Shown: one piece after another, positions 46,625 through 55,552 of the stretch
How the letters are laid out: each line of letters opens with the position of its first letter
Position numbering within the stretch: position 1 is the stretch's first letter
Position numbers and translations under genes: made by a program
From: Lucinisca nassula
Taxonomy: Eukaryota > Mollusca > Bivalvia > Lucinida > Lucinidae
Direction of reading: 5' to 3'
NCBI GenBank assembly: GCA_963580285.1
Contig: OY757013.1
Coordinates: 148,871,162-148,935,161 of the forward strand
Length of the DNA: 64,000 nt
The notes under the pieces: generated by a model
The model's input: the letters and a program-made list of their open reading frames with translations, nothing else
What the model was told of the DNA's origin: nothing
Databases searched by the model: none

Positions 46625-47828
46625 TCGATGGAGCAACAAACTGTGTCGGATTAACAGATCTTACGGAGTGTTTTCTAAGGTAGCTCATGAACTCACTGTA
46701 GTGGAGGTAGATGGACAGGAGATATTATTGCGAGGATCAAGGTTAGTAATACCACTTAGCTGTTGTAAACCTCGCACATGCAGGACACTTGGGAATTGTC
46801 AAAACAAAAACTTTGTTAAGAGAAAAGGTGTGGTTTCCATTTATTGACTCACTTGTTGAAGAAAAGTGCAAAAACTGTATACCGCGCCTATCTGTGTCAG
46901 CACATAACCCATCTGAGCCAGTAAAAGTCAGTGTATTACCCAATCAGGTGTGGGATGAAGTGTCAATAGACTTTCTCGGACATATAAATGATACAAACTA
47001 TGTTCTAGTTATCATTGATGACTATAGCGGATTCCCAATAACAGAGACATTGACATCTCTTACAGCAAAATCAGTTATCCCAAGGCTAGAACGTATATTT
47101 TCCTTATTTGGAATACCCTCTGTATGCAAGTCAGATTCGGGACCACCCTTCCAAAGTGATGAATTCCGTCAGTTTGCTAAGCGCATGGGATTCAAACACC
47201 GTAGGATTACGCCGCTACATCCGAAAGCAAATAGTGTAGCAGAACGGTTTATGTCACCATTGCAAAAGGCAAAAAAAAACAAAAAAAAAAAAACAGCTGT
47301 AATCGAAGATCAATACTATAAACAGGAAATGAATAAATTTCTAATGAACTTACGTGCCTGCCCACATCCCAGTACAGGCATGGCCCCCGGGACAATCATG
47401 TTCAACAGACCTGTAAAAACATTTTGCCACAGTTTTCGGTAAAATGTAGGGATAAACAAATCCGTAATCGGGACAGAAAAGCTAAGCTAAAACGCAAAGT
47501 ATATGCGGATCAGAGAACGGGCGCGAAACAGTCAACGACTAAGCCAGGAGACGCCGTGCTCGTAAAACAGCCTAAAAAGAATAAACTGACCCCGCCCTTT
47601 CATCCAAATCCAGGGACAATCATTCAGAAAAAGGATTCGATGTTAACAGCACGCCATGGAGATAAAATGAACACTCGAGATGCATCGCATTTCAAACGGT
47701 TATCTGGTACGCTTGCTGGTCAAAGTCTACGTAGATCTCGTGAGTCTGGGAATATAGCAAACCAAGGTACATGTCAGTCACGGGACTTACCGCAACGAGA
47801 GAGGAAAAAGCCAGCAGGATTCTAGTTC
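46625..47828 (+). pseudogene. Ty3/gypsy-type integrase relic
   Basis: 3' part of a retrotransposon pol gene. An H2C2-like zinc-binding start (AHAGHLGIV and CKNCIP) is broken by a frameshift near 46770. The integrase core follows, with the three acidic catalytic residues visible in SIDFLG, SDSGPPF and NSVAERF, then an A-run insertion near 47270-47291. A frameshift at about 47440 separates a basic C-terminal domain (KPGDAVLVKQ) that ends at 47825. No LTR, primer-binding site, RT or gag was found next to it, so this is an isolated relic. Confidence 0.8.
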
Positions 47829-48167
47829 AGACGTACTGTAATTTTATTATTGGACAATCCAGTAAGTGGCAAAAATTAATTTGGAAAACAAACACCTCTC
47901 AGCAGGCTACTTAACACGGCAGATTATGGATCAATTGAAACTGTCATTTCCTGCTTAATATGTTTTCATGTGTGGTTAACATGTTTAGTTTTAATTCCAG
48001 GCTTTGATTGAAATGGCAGACATATAGTTTAAAAACAATTAACTCAAACCAAACTGATATATCAAATAATAAACTGTGAGCCGATTTACAACGTGTACAG
48101 ACATTTCGGCTTCAAACAAGCGTGTGAATGACAAACAATTTTGTGACTTGCCGTAGAAAAGAGACTA
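47829..48167. other. Gap, nothing recognised
   Basis: 3' flank of the integrase relic. No LTR-like repeat pair visible. Confidence 0.4.
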
Positions 48168-48239
48168 CATCATAGTGTAGATTATATTTTCTTGTCCTTT
48201 GGGATCATTGATTCCATTGTGGAATTTTGAAAATATTTG

Positions 48240-48287
48240 AGGGTCACTGATGAGGCCTAATTGGCCGAAACTAGCTAGTCTGACCCT
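48240..48287 (+). ncRNA. Type I hammerhead ribozyme, unit 1 (intact core)
   Basis: AGGGTCA (48240-48246) pairs fully with TGACCCT (48281-48287) as stem I. Then CTGATGA core, stem II GGCC-TAATT-GGCC, GAAA core (48267-48270), a minimal stem III CTA-GC-TAG, and the TC cleavage dinucleotide, so cleavage is predicted after C48280. Every conserved core base I know for the motif is present. The short stem III suggests it may work best as a dimer. Confidence 0.85.
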
Positions 48288-48500
48288 TAATACATATACA
48301 CTCCATATTATTCACTTCTGTGGTGTATTCCTTGCTTCCAAAGGATAACCCTTTTATAGAACATATTTAACTTCACTACAGCTGGTGTGTGGGAATGTTT
48401 TGCGGCGGTAAAACGTCTCCCTGCCCTACATCATAGCGTAGATAATATTTTCTTGTCCTTTGGGATCATTGATTCCATTGTGGAATTTTGAAAATATTTG

Positions 48501-48548
48501 AGGGTCACTGATGAGGCCTAATTGGTCGAAACTAGCTAGTCTGGCCCA
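48501..48548 (+). ncRNA. Type I hammerhead ribozyme, unit 2 (intact core)
   Basis: Same layout: AGGGTCA/TGGCCC stem I with one G-T wobble, CTGATGA, stem II GGCC/GGTC (one wobble), GAAA at 48528-48531, stem III CTAGCTAG, predicted cleavage after C48541, exactly 261 nt from the site in unit 1. Confidence 0.83.
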
Positions 48549-48761
48549 GAATACATGTACACTCCATATTTTTCACTTCTGTGGTGTATTCCTTGCTTCC
48601 AAAGGATAACCCTTTTATAGAACATATTTAACTTCACTAAAGCTGGTGTGTGGGAATGTGTGGCGGCGGTAAAACGTCTCCCTGCCCTACATCATAGTGT
48701 AGATTGTATTTTCTTGTCCTTTGGGATCATTGATTCCATTGTGGAATTTTGAAAATATTTG

Positions 48762-48808
48762 AGGGTCACTGATGAGGCCTAATTGGCCTAAACTAGCTAG
48801 TCTGGCCC
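48762..48808 (+). ncRNA. Hammerhead, unit 3 (core mutated)
   Basis: Stems as in unit 2, but the GAAA core reads TAAA: the G at the position that acts as general base in hammerheads is T at 48789. Probably inactive. Confidence 0.75.
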
Positions 48809-48890
48809 AGAATACATGTACATTCCATATTTTTCACTTCTGTGGTGTATTCCTTGCTTCCAAAGGATAACCCTTTTATAGAACATATTT

Positions 48891-49999
48891 AAGGTACATG
48901 GTTTTGAGAAAGGCATTATCCAAACATTTTTCGAATTTTAAAACGTTTTACACTTTCTTTAAAGTAATAGTATTAGAGCTTAGAGTGTTACTGCTGTTTA
49001 CAATCTGCATGTTTGCTCATTATCATTTACGTAATGTTCATTCTTTAAACAAAACAAGTACGAGTTGACACAGGTACGAGTTGACCAGAAACCATTCCAA
49101 AGATTTTAAATTTTGTCTCTTTTTTTCTCCTATTACTGCTACTCACATCTGAGCATTACGAGCAGTATTTCCTAGGTGGTAACCAATACATTTTTAAGCA
49201 ATATAGATGAAGTGCCTTGCTCAAGGGTGTAGTGTCGAGTGGTTAAGTATAAGACAAGGCTGGTGTGAGTCTACACTACTGGTTTAATATACATCATACA
49301 TAATCGACATACACACTACAAGTGTCTGTTATTTAGAATGCTTGTACATATCTAATGGAGTAGGCGGGGCTTAGTTTAATTGTTGATCGGCTTCGAACAG
49401 ACTCTCACACGGTCTCATTCAACTGTTCACTATACTTTGATCTGATATGTAGCATGACTATATTTGAACAAAATAGCTTTTTGACCTCTGGGCACCACCC
49501 CTGGCCTCGCCCGGTTGAGGTCTAATCAAAATTCCGAATCCAAATCTATAGGGCTATTAACAGTTGCAGTTTTGAGATTTTAGCTCAAAAAGCCTTCGAG
49601 TTGTACGACAATCGAAAAAAGGACCCCAAAAACTACTTTTTAATCTCTTTTGACCCCCAGACATGCAACCTGGATAAAAAATTGCACCACTGTGTTCTAC
49701 TCTACATTATCCACCACTTGATATTAGTTGATAGGTAACATGACTATGTTTGAACAAAATGAAGTTTGAACCCTCGGGGTGTGTGTGTGGGTGGGGGACA
49801 TCACCATTCTGAATAGGTTCTTGCAGTAATCAGCCATAAAACTATTGACTGTGAAAATTGAGAGATTCTAGCGTAAATGGTCTAGGATCAATGGTGGGAC
49901 ATTACAGACGGACGACGGAGATGGAGTCATTCATGATCCCAGCTTTTTGTTCGAAAGCCTATCTCTATCAGTTACGAGTCCCAGGGTGGGATTGACCAT
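48891..49999. other. Gap with a truncated SINE and a diverged duplication
   Basis: 49072-49100 has GTACGAGTTGAC twice. 49110-49235 is a SINE body on - (entry below). 49435-49900 has two diverged units sharing ATGACTATNTTTGAACAAAA. Nothing else recognised. Confidence 0.45.
49110..49235 (-). mobile_element. SINE body, 5'-truncated (relative of 53510)
   Basis: On -: CACCCTTGAGCAAGGCACTT, GTATTGGTTACCACCTAGGA, CTGCTCGTAATGCTCAGATG. It matches the body at 53590-53705 but lacks the tRNA-like head. Confidence 0.65.
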
Positions 50000-51299
50000 A
50001 CAAAGCACGGATTATTGCAAATTCAAGCTCTTGTACCACCACTGAACTCTCCAAATTATCAACTTCATGTTTTAGTGCCATCAAAAAACATGTGATAAAA
50101 TATTGCGACAAAGTCTTCGAAAGATCATGTAGAAATCTGTTTTGGTCTATAAAAATTCTAAGGAAGTTTTAAATACATTGAAATCCAGACGTTTTCATGC
50201 TTCAAGTCTGTCTACGTATGATTTTTCCACACTCTACACTACACTTCCTCATAATTGTATTAATGAAAAACGTAATGATTTAATTGAATGGACATTTCAT
50301 GGAGAAGACTCCCTCTATCTTGCATGTAATGTTAGAAATGTTTTTTTCACTTCTGAAGAGCATAAAAATTATACTTTATGGTCATGTCAGAAAGTGTGTG
50401 AAGCTCTCACCTTTCTACTTGACAATATTTACATACGATTTGGTACTAAGTTATTTAGACAAGTTGTGGGTATTCCGATGGGTACTAATTGCGCACCACT
50501 TGTGGCTGATCTGTTTTTGTTCTGTTATGAGAGAGACTTCATGATGTCCCTTTCTGCTGAAAACCAGTCTGAAATCATTGAAGCTTTTAGCTCCACTTCT
50601 AGGTATTTGGATGATTTATTAAATAATGATAATACCTATTTCGATGGTTTGATCAGTCAAATTTACCGCCCAGAACTTCAGTTAAATAAAGCAAATTCTT
50701 CTGATACCGAGGCCCCATTTTTTTATTTACATCTATCTATTGTAGATGGGTTTGTTTCTTGCAAAATCTATGATAAACGCGATGTTTTTGATTTTGAGAT
50801 TGTAAATTTCCCTTTTTTGGATGGTGATGTTCCTCGTGCGCCATCCTATTGCGTTTATATTTCGCAGTTAATTCGATCTGACTTCAACACTCGTAATAAA
50901 TTGTTAACGACTAAACTTCTCAATCAGGGTTATCGGTTCCATTAACTACGCAAAGCCTTTTCAAAATTTTATAGACGTCATTCTGATTTAATTTCAAAAT
51001 TCAATATTGGACTTAAATCTCTTCTGCAACAATTCTGGAACCCGAATTTTATTGTGACTTAGTATATAAATTAAAAAACAAAAAAACAAAACAAAACAAA
51101 AAAACATATAACCACAATGACTTCAGCACCCAGTTTCGTAAAATCATTCTTCGATATAAAATGATTTGGTACAACATAAATGTTATACGACAGACTGCAT
51201 GCATGGTAGTTAACCGAATCATGGTTGACAACTTTGCTTCCTTCTTTAATTGCACGACGGTGGGTCAGGCCTCAGATTCTATGACGGTTCCAGCGTAAA
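50000..51299 (+). pseudogene. Penelope-like RT, copy 2
   Basis: The longest open part (50142-50945, 267 codons) covers FSTLYTTLPHN, LDNIYIRFGTKLFRQ, VGIPMGTNCAPLVADLF, SRYLDDLLNNDN (catalytic YLDD intact) and PSYCVYISQLI. The C-terminal region continues in shifted frames (LRKAFSKFYRRHSDLISK, NDFSTQFRKIILRYK, RQTACMVVNRI) to a stop near 51297. An A-rich insertion at about 51075-51105 and several frameshifts disable it. The GIY-YIG half is missing (5' truncation at about 50000). Clearly related to the - strand copy at 15025-17490. Confidence 0.85.
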
Positions 51300-51895
51300 G
51301 GCTTACTAAAAAATAGCGCGATCTTATTTAATGTAACGTTGGTTGGTGCCTGATACTCTGTCTCTGGATGGGCCCATCGGAGTCTAACTTTTGGTTTTCT
51401 TTTGCTCTGGCATTTCAGTGGTTTCTTGCTGTCGAGTCCTCACCGTTGTTTCATCTCTGTGGTTGTTTGATTTTTTATGTTCACGGAGATGTTGCACTGA
51501 TGAGTTAGGAGGCCTTCTTGCGGACTGAACAAATTATTTAACTAAATCGCGACGGAAGTAAGGGCGAGGATTGTGGCCGCGTAAAATCGATTGAAGCCCC
51601 CCCCCCCCTAGTGGAATTCGTTTCCGCTGACCGTTCCAAGGCGGTTCTTCTGTCGCGGTTTATTTTTGCTATGATTTGTCTTTGGGTGTTTGTGTCGCTT
51701 ATATTATTTTATTTTGGATAGCCTATTGGCCATTTTGTGGGCAAATAACTGTCCGTTTGGCTTTCCGCTGTTGGTGTTTCCAATGGGGTCTCTTGTTTCA
51801 TGTTTGTGTTTCTTTCCCTTTGGTGTCTGTGATGGGAGCTGTGGGTTAATTGTATCGGTTCCTGATCATTGCCTTCACTGGTATTTTGGGGTACT
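51300..51895 (+). repeat. Penelope-like 3' UTR, reference copy
   Basis: Directly follows the RT of copy 2. Blocks in order: TTGGTTGGTGCCTGATACTC, CCCATCGGAGTCTAAC, CATTTCAGTGGTTTCTTGCT, CACTGATGAGTTAGGAGGCC, TAAATCGCGACGGAAG, a C-run, CCGTTCCAAGGCGGTTCTTC, TTTTGGATAGCCTATTGGCC, GGTGTTTCCAATGGGGTCTC, CCTGATCATTGCCTTCACTG. It is the reference for the dispersed copies in the window. Confidence 0.8.
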
Positions 51896-52149
51896 CTAAA
51901 GTTTGCCTGCTACATAGGCCGGGGCCCTGTATCTAGTACTCGACCATAAAAAAATCTAAGACTGATAGCGTATCTCCAAAAATATCCAGTGTATCATCAA
52001 TACCGAAAACAATATCTGCATATTCTAGCATACAAAAAAAATGTATATATTTATCTCCATATTATACTGGCTTAATGTCTATTATTTATAATCTGATATA
52101 AGTAGAATATATGTGTCAAAAATATTAATTACCCGTAAGCATTTAAAGC

Positions 52150-52197
<48 letters not shown>

Positions 52198-52244
52198 CCA
52201 CAACTTTGTAATGTTCCCAGAAAGTAGTCAGTGTAAGAAGTGAC
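51896..52244. other. Gap with (TAA)n microsatellite
   Basis: (AAT)n at about 52151-52197; otherwise nothing recognised. Confidence 0.5.
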
Positions 52245-53150
52245 CCCCTCTCTTCAACAAAATATCTATCTATCTATCTATCTTCTTATACTGAGTCGGT
52301 CATATTTGCCCATTACCTCAGTTGGTTAGGTGGCTGAATTTAGAATTTAGCTAAAAAAAAAGAAAAAAAAAGAGGCACTGGATGCGTCCTTAAAACTATT
52401 TACAACCTGCATAACAGAGGTATCCTAAAACGCATACCTCTGTGTCTCAATCTTACACTGTACGGACTTTGAACTCTTCTGTGGACTTGGCATTCACCGC
52501 AGGGAGGGAAGACTATTCCATTGGGGAATAGTTCTACGAAAGAAGGAGTTCTTCAGGACATCACTATAGGACTGGTATCTACGATATTGTGAGTCGTTTA
52601 CTTTTGATGCCCTTGTTTGGGTCGACACTGTTACAGGTGTCAAGTACCTATCTTTATTAATTGACACTGAATCAGAGTGTATCTTGTAGAAGAAAGTTAA
52701 AGAGGACTGCTCATGACGGGCCTCCAGGGACGGCCACCCTAGCTCGTTTAGCATGCCACCGACGCTACTTCTATTTCGCCATCGCATGCAGGTCCATCGA
52801 GCAGCTGTCCTCTGCACCTTCTCCACCTGCTGAGTCTGAGTTTTAACATAGGGATGCCAAAATGGATGATGCATATTCAAGCTGAAGGCGAACCAATGTT
52901 TTAAATGCGAACCAATGTTTTATATGCAACATCCTTTGTCTGCCGAGGTGCAAAAGCCAAATTACGTCTAAGGAAACCTAAGGTCCTAGTTGCTTTGGAT
53001 GTTATCTCTGAAATATGTTGACCGTCATGCAGTGATGGTGATAATAAGATATTTGGCGGATTGAACATGCTCCCAAATTTGCTGGTGAAGTGTATAGTAA
53101 AACTTAATTTGCTTGTCCGGGGGGTGCAGTGAAACATGCTCAATGGCCTG
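52245..53150 (-). pseudogene. LINE 3' fragment (RT C-terminal region), copy 2
   Basis: On -: HISEITSKATRTLGFLRRNL, AFAPRQTKDVAYKTLVR, a frameshift, HPYVKTQTQQVEKVQRTAAR, LNELGWPSLEARHEQSSLTF and PQWNSLPS, then a 3' end TGGGCAAATATGACCGACTC, AGTATAAGAAGATAGATAGA. The RT fingers and palm are missing (5' truncation). Same family as 45430-46165. Confidence 0.78.
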
Positions 53151-53377
53151 TACCCACAAAACTACCATTTTTTCCTAACCCCGTCCCCCACCCCCTAAAA
53201 AAAACAAAAACAAACAAAAACAACAAAAAAAAAAACAACGAAATTTATAATTTATCCCCGCCCCCTCACAACAAACAAACAACAAAAAAAAATGTTCCAA
53301 ACTATGTAGCAGACAAAATTTAGAGTAACCCCCCCCCCAACACACACACACACACACTACTCACCACCCCCGGGGCA
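53151..53377. repeat. Low-complexity A/C-rich stretch
   Basis: AAAACAAAAAC-type runs, a C-run at 53330-53338 and a (CA)n at 53340-53357. ORFs here are artefacts. Confidence 0.7.
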
Positions 53378-53505
53378 CGAGTTAACCAAAATACGAACGA
53401 GTTGACTTGAGGGTACGAGTTGACCGAAGAACAGGTACGTTTTGACCAAAAACAGCCATGAATTGACTAAGGTACGAGTTGACTTAGGTACGAGTTGACC
53501 ATTTA
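53378..53505. repeat. GTACGAGTTGACC minisatellite
   Basis: About six imperfect 13-20 bp copies of GGTACGAGTTGACC and related forms. Two copies of the same word lie beside the SINE at 49110. Confidence 0.7.
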
Positions 53506-53509
53506 CCTT

Positions 53510-53715
53510 GGTGGAGCGCTTTGGTGCAGTGGTAGCGCATCGGATTTGTGATCGAGAGGTTGCGGGTTCGAGCCTCACGCTGACCAAAGTGTTGTGCCCT
53601 TGAGCAAGGCACTGCATCCACAGTGCTTAAAAAAGTACTGGTTACCACCCAGGAAATCCTGCTCGTAATGCTCAGATGTGAGCGAGTAGCAGTAATAGGA
53701 GAAAAAAGAAAGGAA
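53510..53715 (+). mobile_element. tRNA-derived SINE (His-like loop)
   Basis: Head GCGCTTTGGTGCAGTGGTAG, loop TTGTGAT (GTG at the anticodon place), GCGGGTTCGAGCCTC; body CCCTTGAGCAAGGCACTGCA and GTTACCACCCAGGAAATCCT. Confidence 0.75.
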
Positions 53716-54353
53716 TGGCACTTTTGGCTCGGCCCGGTCGGTCTGGCTTTTATATCCGACCTTATTTAGGTGCTTTTCGGTATTCCTATAGATTGGTTCC
53801 CCTTCGTTATTACCTCCCCTTCGGTACGCACATAACGATAGGTAGCGAGTAAATTGATTTGAGGTAGAGAATCCTACTCTTACCACTGCGCATGCCTACA
53901 AGAGCGCGTCTGTTAATTTAAAATACTGCAGAAGTGGGTCACTGGCTGTGTATTACTCATTGTAAATTGTATCTGCGAGTGTTAAAAAGATACATATTTC
54001 AAGATAATGATAAGAATGTCACTAGTCTATGTAAAATAAATTATTATAAATTATTTCAGTATACTAAGTATCGATCTTTTTGTTTCATCAGGTATGACTG
54101 ACTCAGCAGTTAACCTTGTTGAACTCGGGTATTTCCAATACCGCGTCAGTGCTTATGCTATAAATAGACGTAATGGCTTCTGCTAGCTACCAATCGTTAT
54201 GTTGTAGCCACCTAGCGGAGACATTTACGACAAGGGAACCAATCTAGTATTCCTATTCGCTAAATAGTGAGACCGCCGGTGGTATATTAAATATCCTTTT
54301 CCGGTCATTTCGAAAGTAGACATGTAAACAACAAATATAAGTTGCTGTTTAAA
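53716..54353. other. Gap upstream of the MGST3-like exons
   Basis: No gene recognised. TGGTATATTAAAT at about 54279 is a possible TATA-like element for the first exon, weak evidence. Confidence 0.35.
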
Positions 54354-54473
54354 ATGGAGCTCAATGTTTCCAGTGATTATGGGTTTGTGATACTAGTTAT
54401 ATGTATGTCTTGGTTCCTTCTTAACTGGTTAGAATCGAGATCGTTCCAAGCAAGACGGAGATACGAAGTGCCG
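54354..54473 (+). CDS. MGST3-like first exon A
   Basis: Forty codons from ATG ending at GTGCCG|GTGAGT, phase 0. The product starts MELNVSSDYGFVILVICMSW, then a short loop and ARRRYEVP. Microsomal glutathione S-transferase 3 and relatives (MAPEG family) begin with exactly this layout: (E/D)YGFVIL, one membrane helix, an (A)RKKY(x)V motif and then an exon boundary. MAPEG proteins are four-helix ER/outer-mitochondrial membrane enzymes using glutathione. The rest of the protein was not found in the window. Confidence 0.7.
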
Positions 54474-54634
54474 GTGAGTTTGAAATTATTATCCCGGATA
54501 AAATATTAATATCGGTTTCTTGATGCGTTCTAGATTTTGACTTTTTGCGTACTGCTGTTCCAGATTTTAACATTGTGCGCATTGATAACTGACTGAAACT
54601 TTTTATTCTAGTTTTTAAAAAATAAATAAACATA

Positions 54635-54763
54635 ATGAGCACTATCAACATACAAATTCAGCCAGAGTTTGGGTTTGTTATCATTGTTGTTGTTGCCTCT
54701 ATGTTCCTGTTACAATGGCTGGGGTTCAGAATTGGTGCTGCCAGGAAGAAATATGACATAAAG
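54635..54763 (+). CDS. MGST3-like first exon B
   Basis: Forty-three codons from ATG ending at ATAAAG|GTAAAC, phase 0. MSTINIQIQPEFGFVIIVVV, a helix to FLLQWLGF, then AARKKYDIK. It is closer to the MGST3 consensus (ARKKY) than exon A. An upstream TTCTAG at 54606-54611 could be an acceptor for a 5' UTR exon. With exon A it forms either alternative first exons of one gene or a partial duplication. Confidence 0.72.
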
Positions 54764-54823
54764 GTAAACATTTTTCTCATGTATTTGGGGAACACTGTGC
54801 ATTAAGAAAACACACCAATTAAA

Positions 54824-55147
54824 TCTATCTATCTATACTGCGTCGGTCACATTTGACCGCAGGTGTATATTACATACACTCCAGGTTTTGCAGGATGAAA
54901 GCCTACACAGTAATCATGTAATTACGGTAGGGATCTTTAACATGCACAGGGGATGGTTCTCCCTTCACAGGGGGCCTCCAGTTAACGTCCCGATCCGAAG
55001 GACGGTGCACTTTATGACATTCATCCCTGCAAATGATGCCAATGGAGCGTATTCGGACACCGAAATTTTATCGCCGCTGCCGGGGATCGAACCCGGGACC
55101 TCTAGCATCAGAGGCAAGTGCACTATCCACTGAGCTATCACGCTCCT
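54824..55147 (-). mobile_element. tRNA-derived SINE (LINE-tail family), copy 2
   Basis: On -, the head is GGAGCGTGATAGCTCAGTGG ... CCGGGTTCGATCCCCGG, the body as at 46217. The 3' end GTGACCGACGCAGTATAGAT runs into GATAGAT, like the LINE tails. Confidence 0.85.
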
Positions 55148-55198
55148 ACTATCACGCTCCTACGTGGGTCGCAGGACGTCATTTTGGACATCCTGGGA

Positions 55199-55552
55199 GT
55201 GGAGCGTGATAGCTCAGTGGTTAGTGCACTTGCCTCTGATGTTAGAGGTCCAGGGTTCGATCCCCGGCAGCGGCGGTAAAATTTTGGTGTCCGAACAAGC
55301 TCCATTGGCATCATTTGCAGGGATGTCATAAAGTGCAATGTCCTTCGGATCAGGACACTAACTGGACGCCCCCTGAGCAGGGAGAATCATCCCCTGTGCA
55401 GGGAGAACCATCCTCTGTGCAGGTTAAAGAGTCCTACTGTAATTACATGATAACTGTGTAGGCTTTCATCTTGCAAACCTGGAGTGTATGTAATGTACAT
55501 CTGCGGTAATGGCCAAATATGACCAACTCAGTATGAGAAGATAGATAGATAG
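55199..55552 (+). mobile_element. tRNA-derived SINE (LINE-tail family), copy 3
   Basis: Head GGAGCGTGATAGCTCAGTGG; body ACAAGCTCCATTGGCATCAT; 3' end GGTAATGGCCAAATATGACC, AACTCAGTATGAGAAGATAG with a GATA tail. It sits head-to-head with copy 2, about 50 bp apart. Confidence 0.88.

Larger units (their letters stand above)
48168..48890 (+). mobile_element. Retrozyme-like tandem array (261-bp units with hammerheads)
   Basis: Units start at 48168, 48429 and 48690 (CATCATAG). The first two are exactly 261 bp; the third is cut after 201 bp at GAACATATTT. Each has TTTCTTGTCCTTTGGGATCA, a hammerhead core, CACTTCTGTGGTGTATTCCT, then CAGCTGGTGTGTGGGAATG and GTAAAACGTCTCCCTG. Tandem head-to-tail units of a few hundred bp each carrying a type I hammerhead are the structure known for metazoan retrozymes, non-coding elements that pass through circular RNA. 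No ORF. Mobilisation by the Penelope-like RT nearby is an inference. Confidence 0.8.

Noticed and set aside
46625..47828. Complete LTR retrotransposon or endogenous retrovirus
   Set aside because: Only the integrase end is present; no LTR pair, RT, gag or envelope was found around it.
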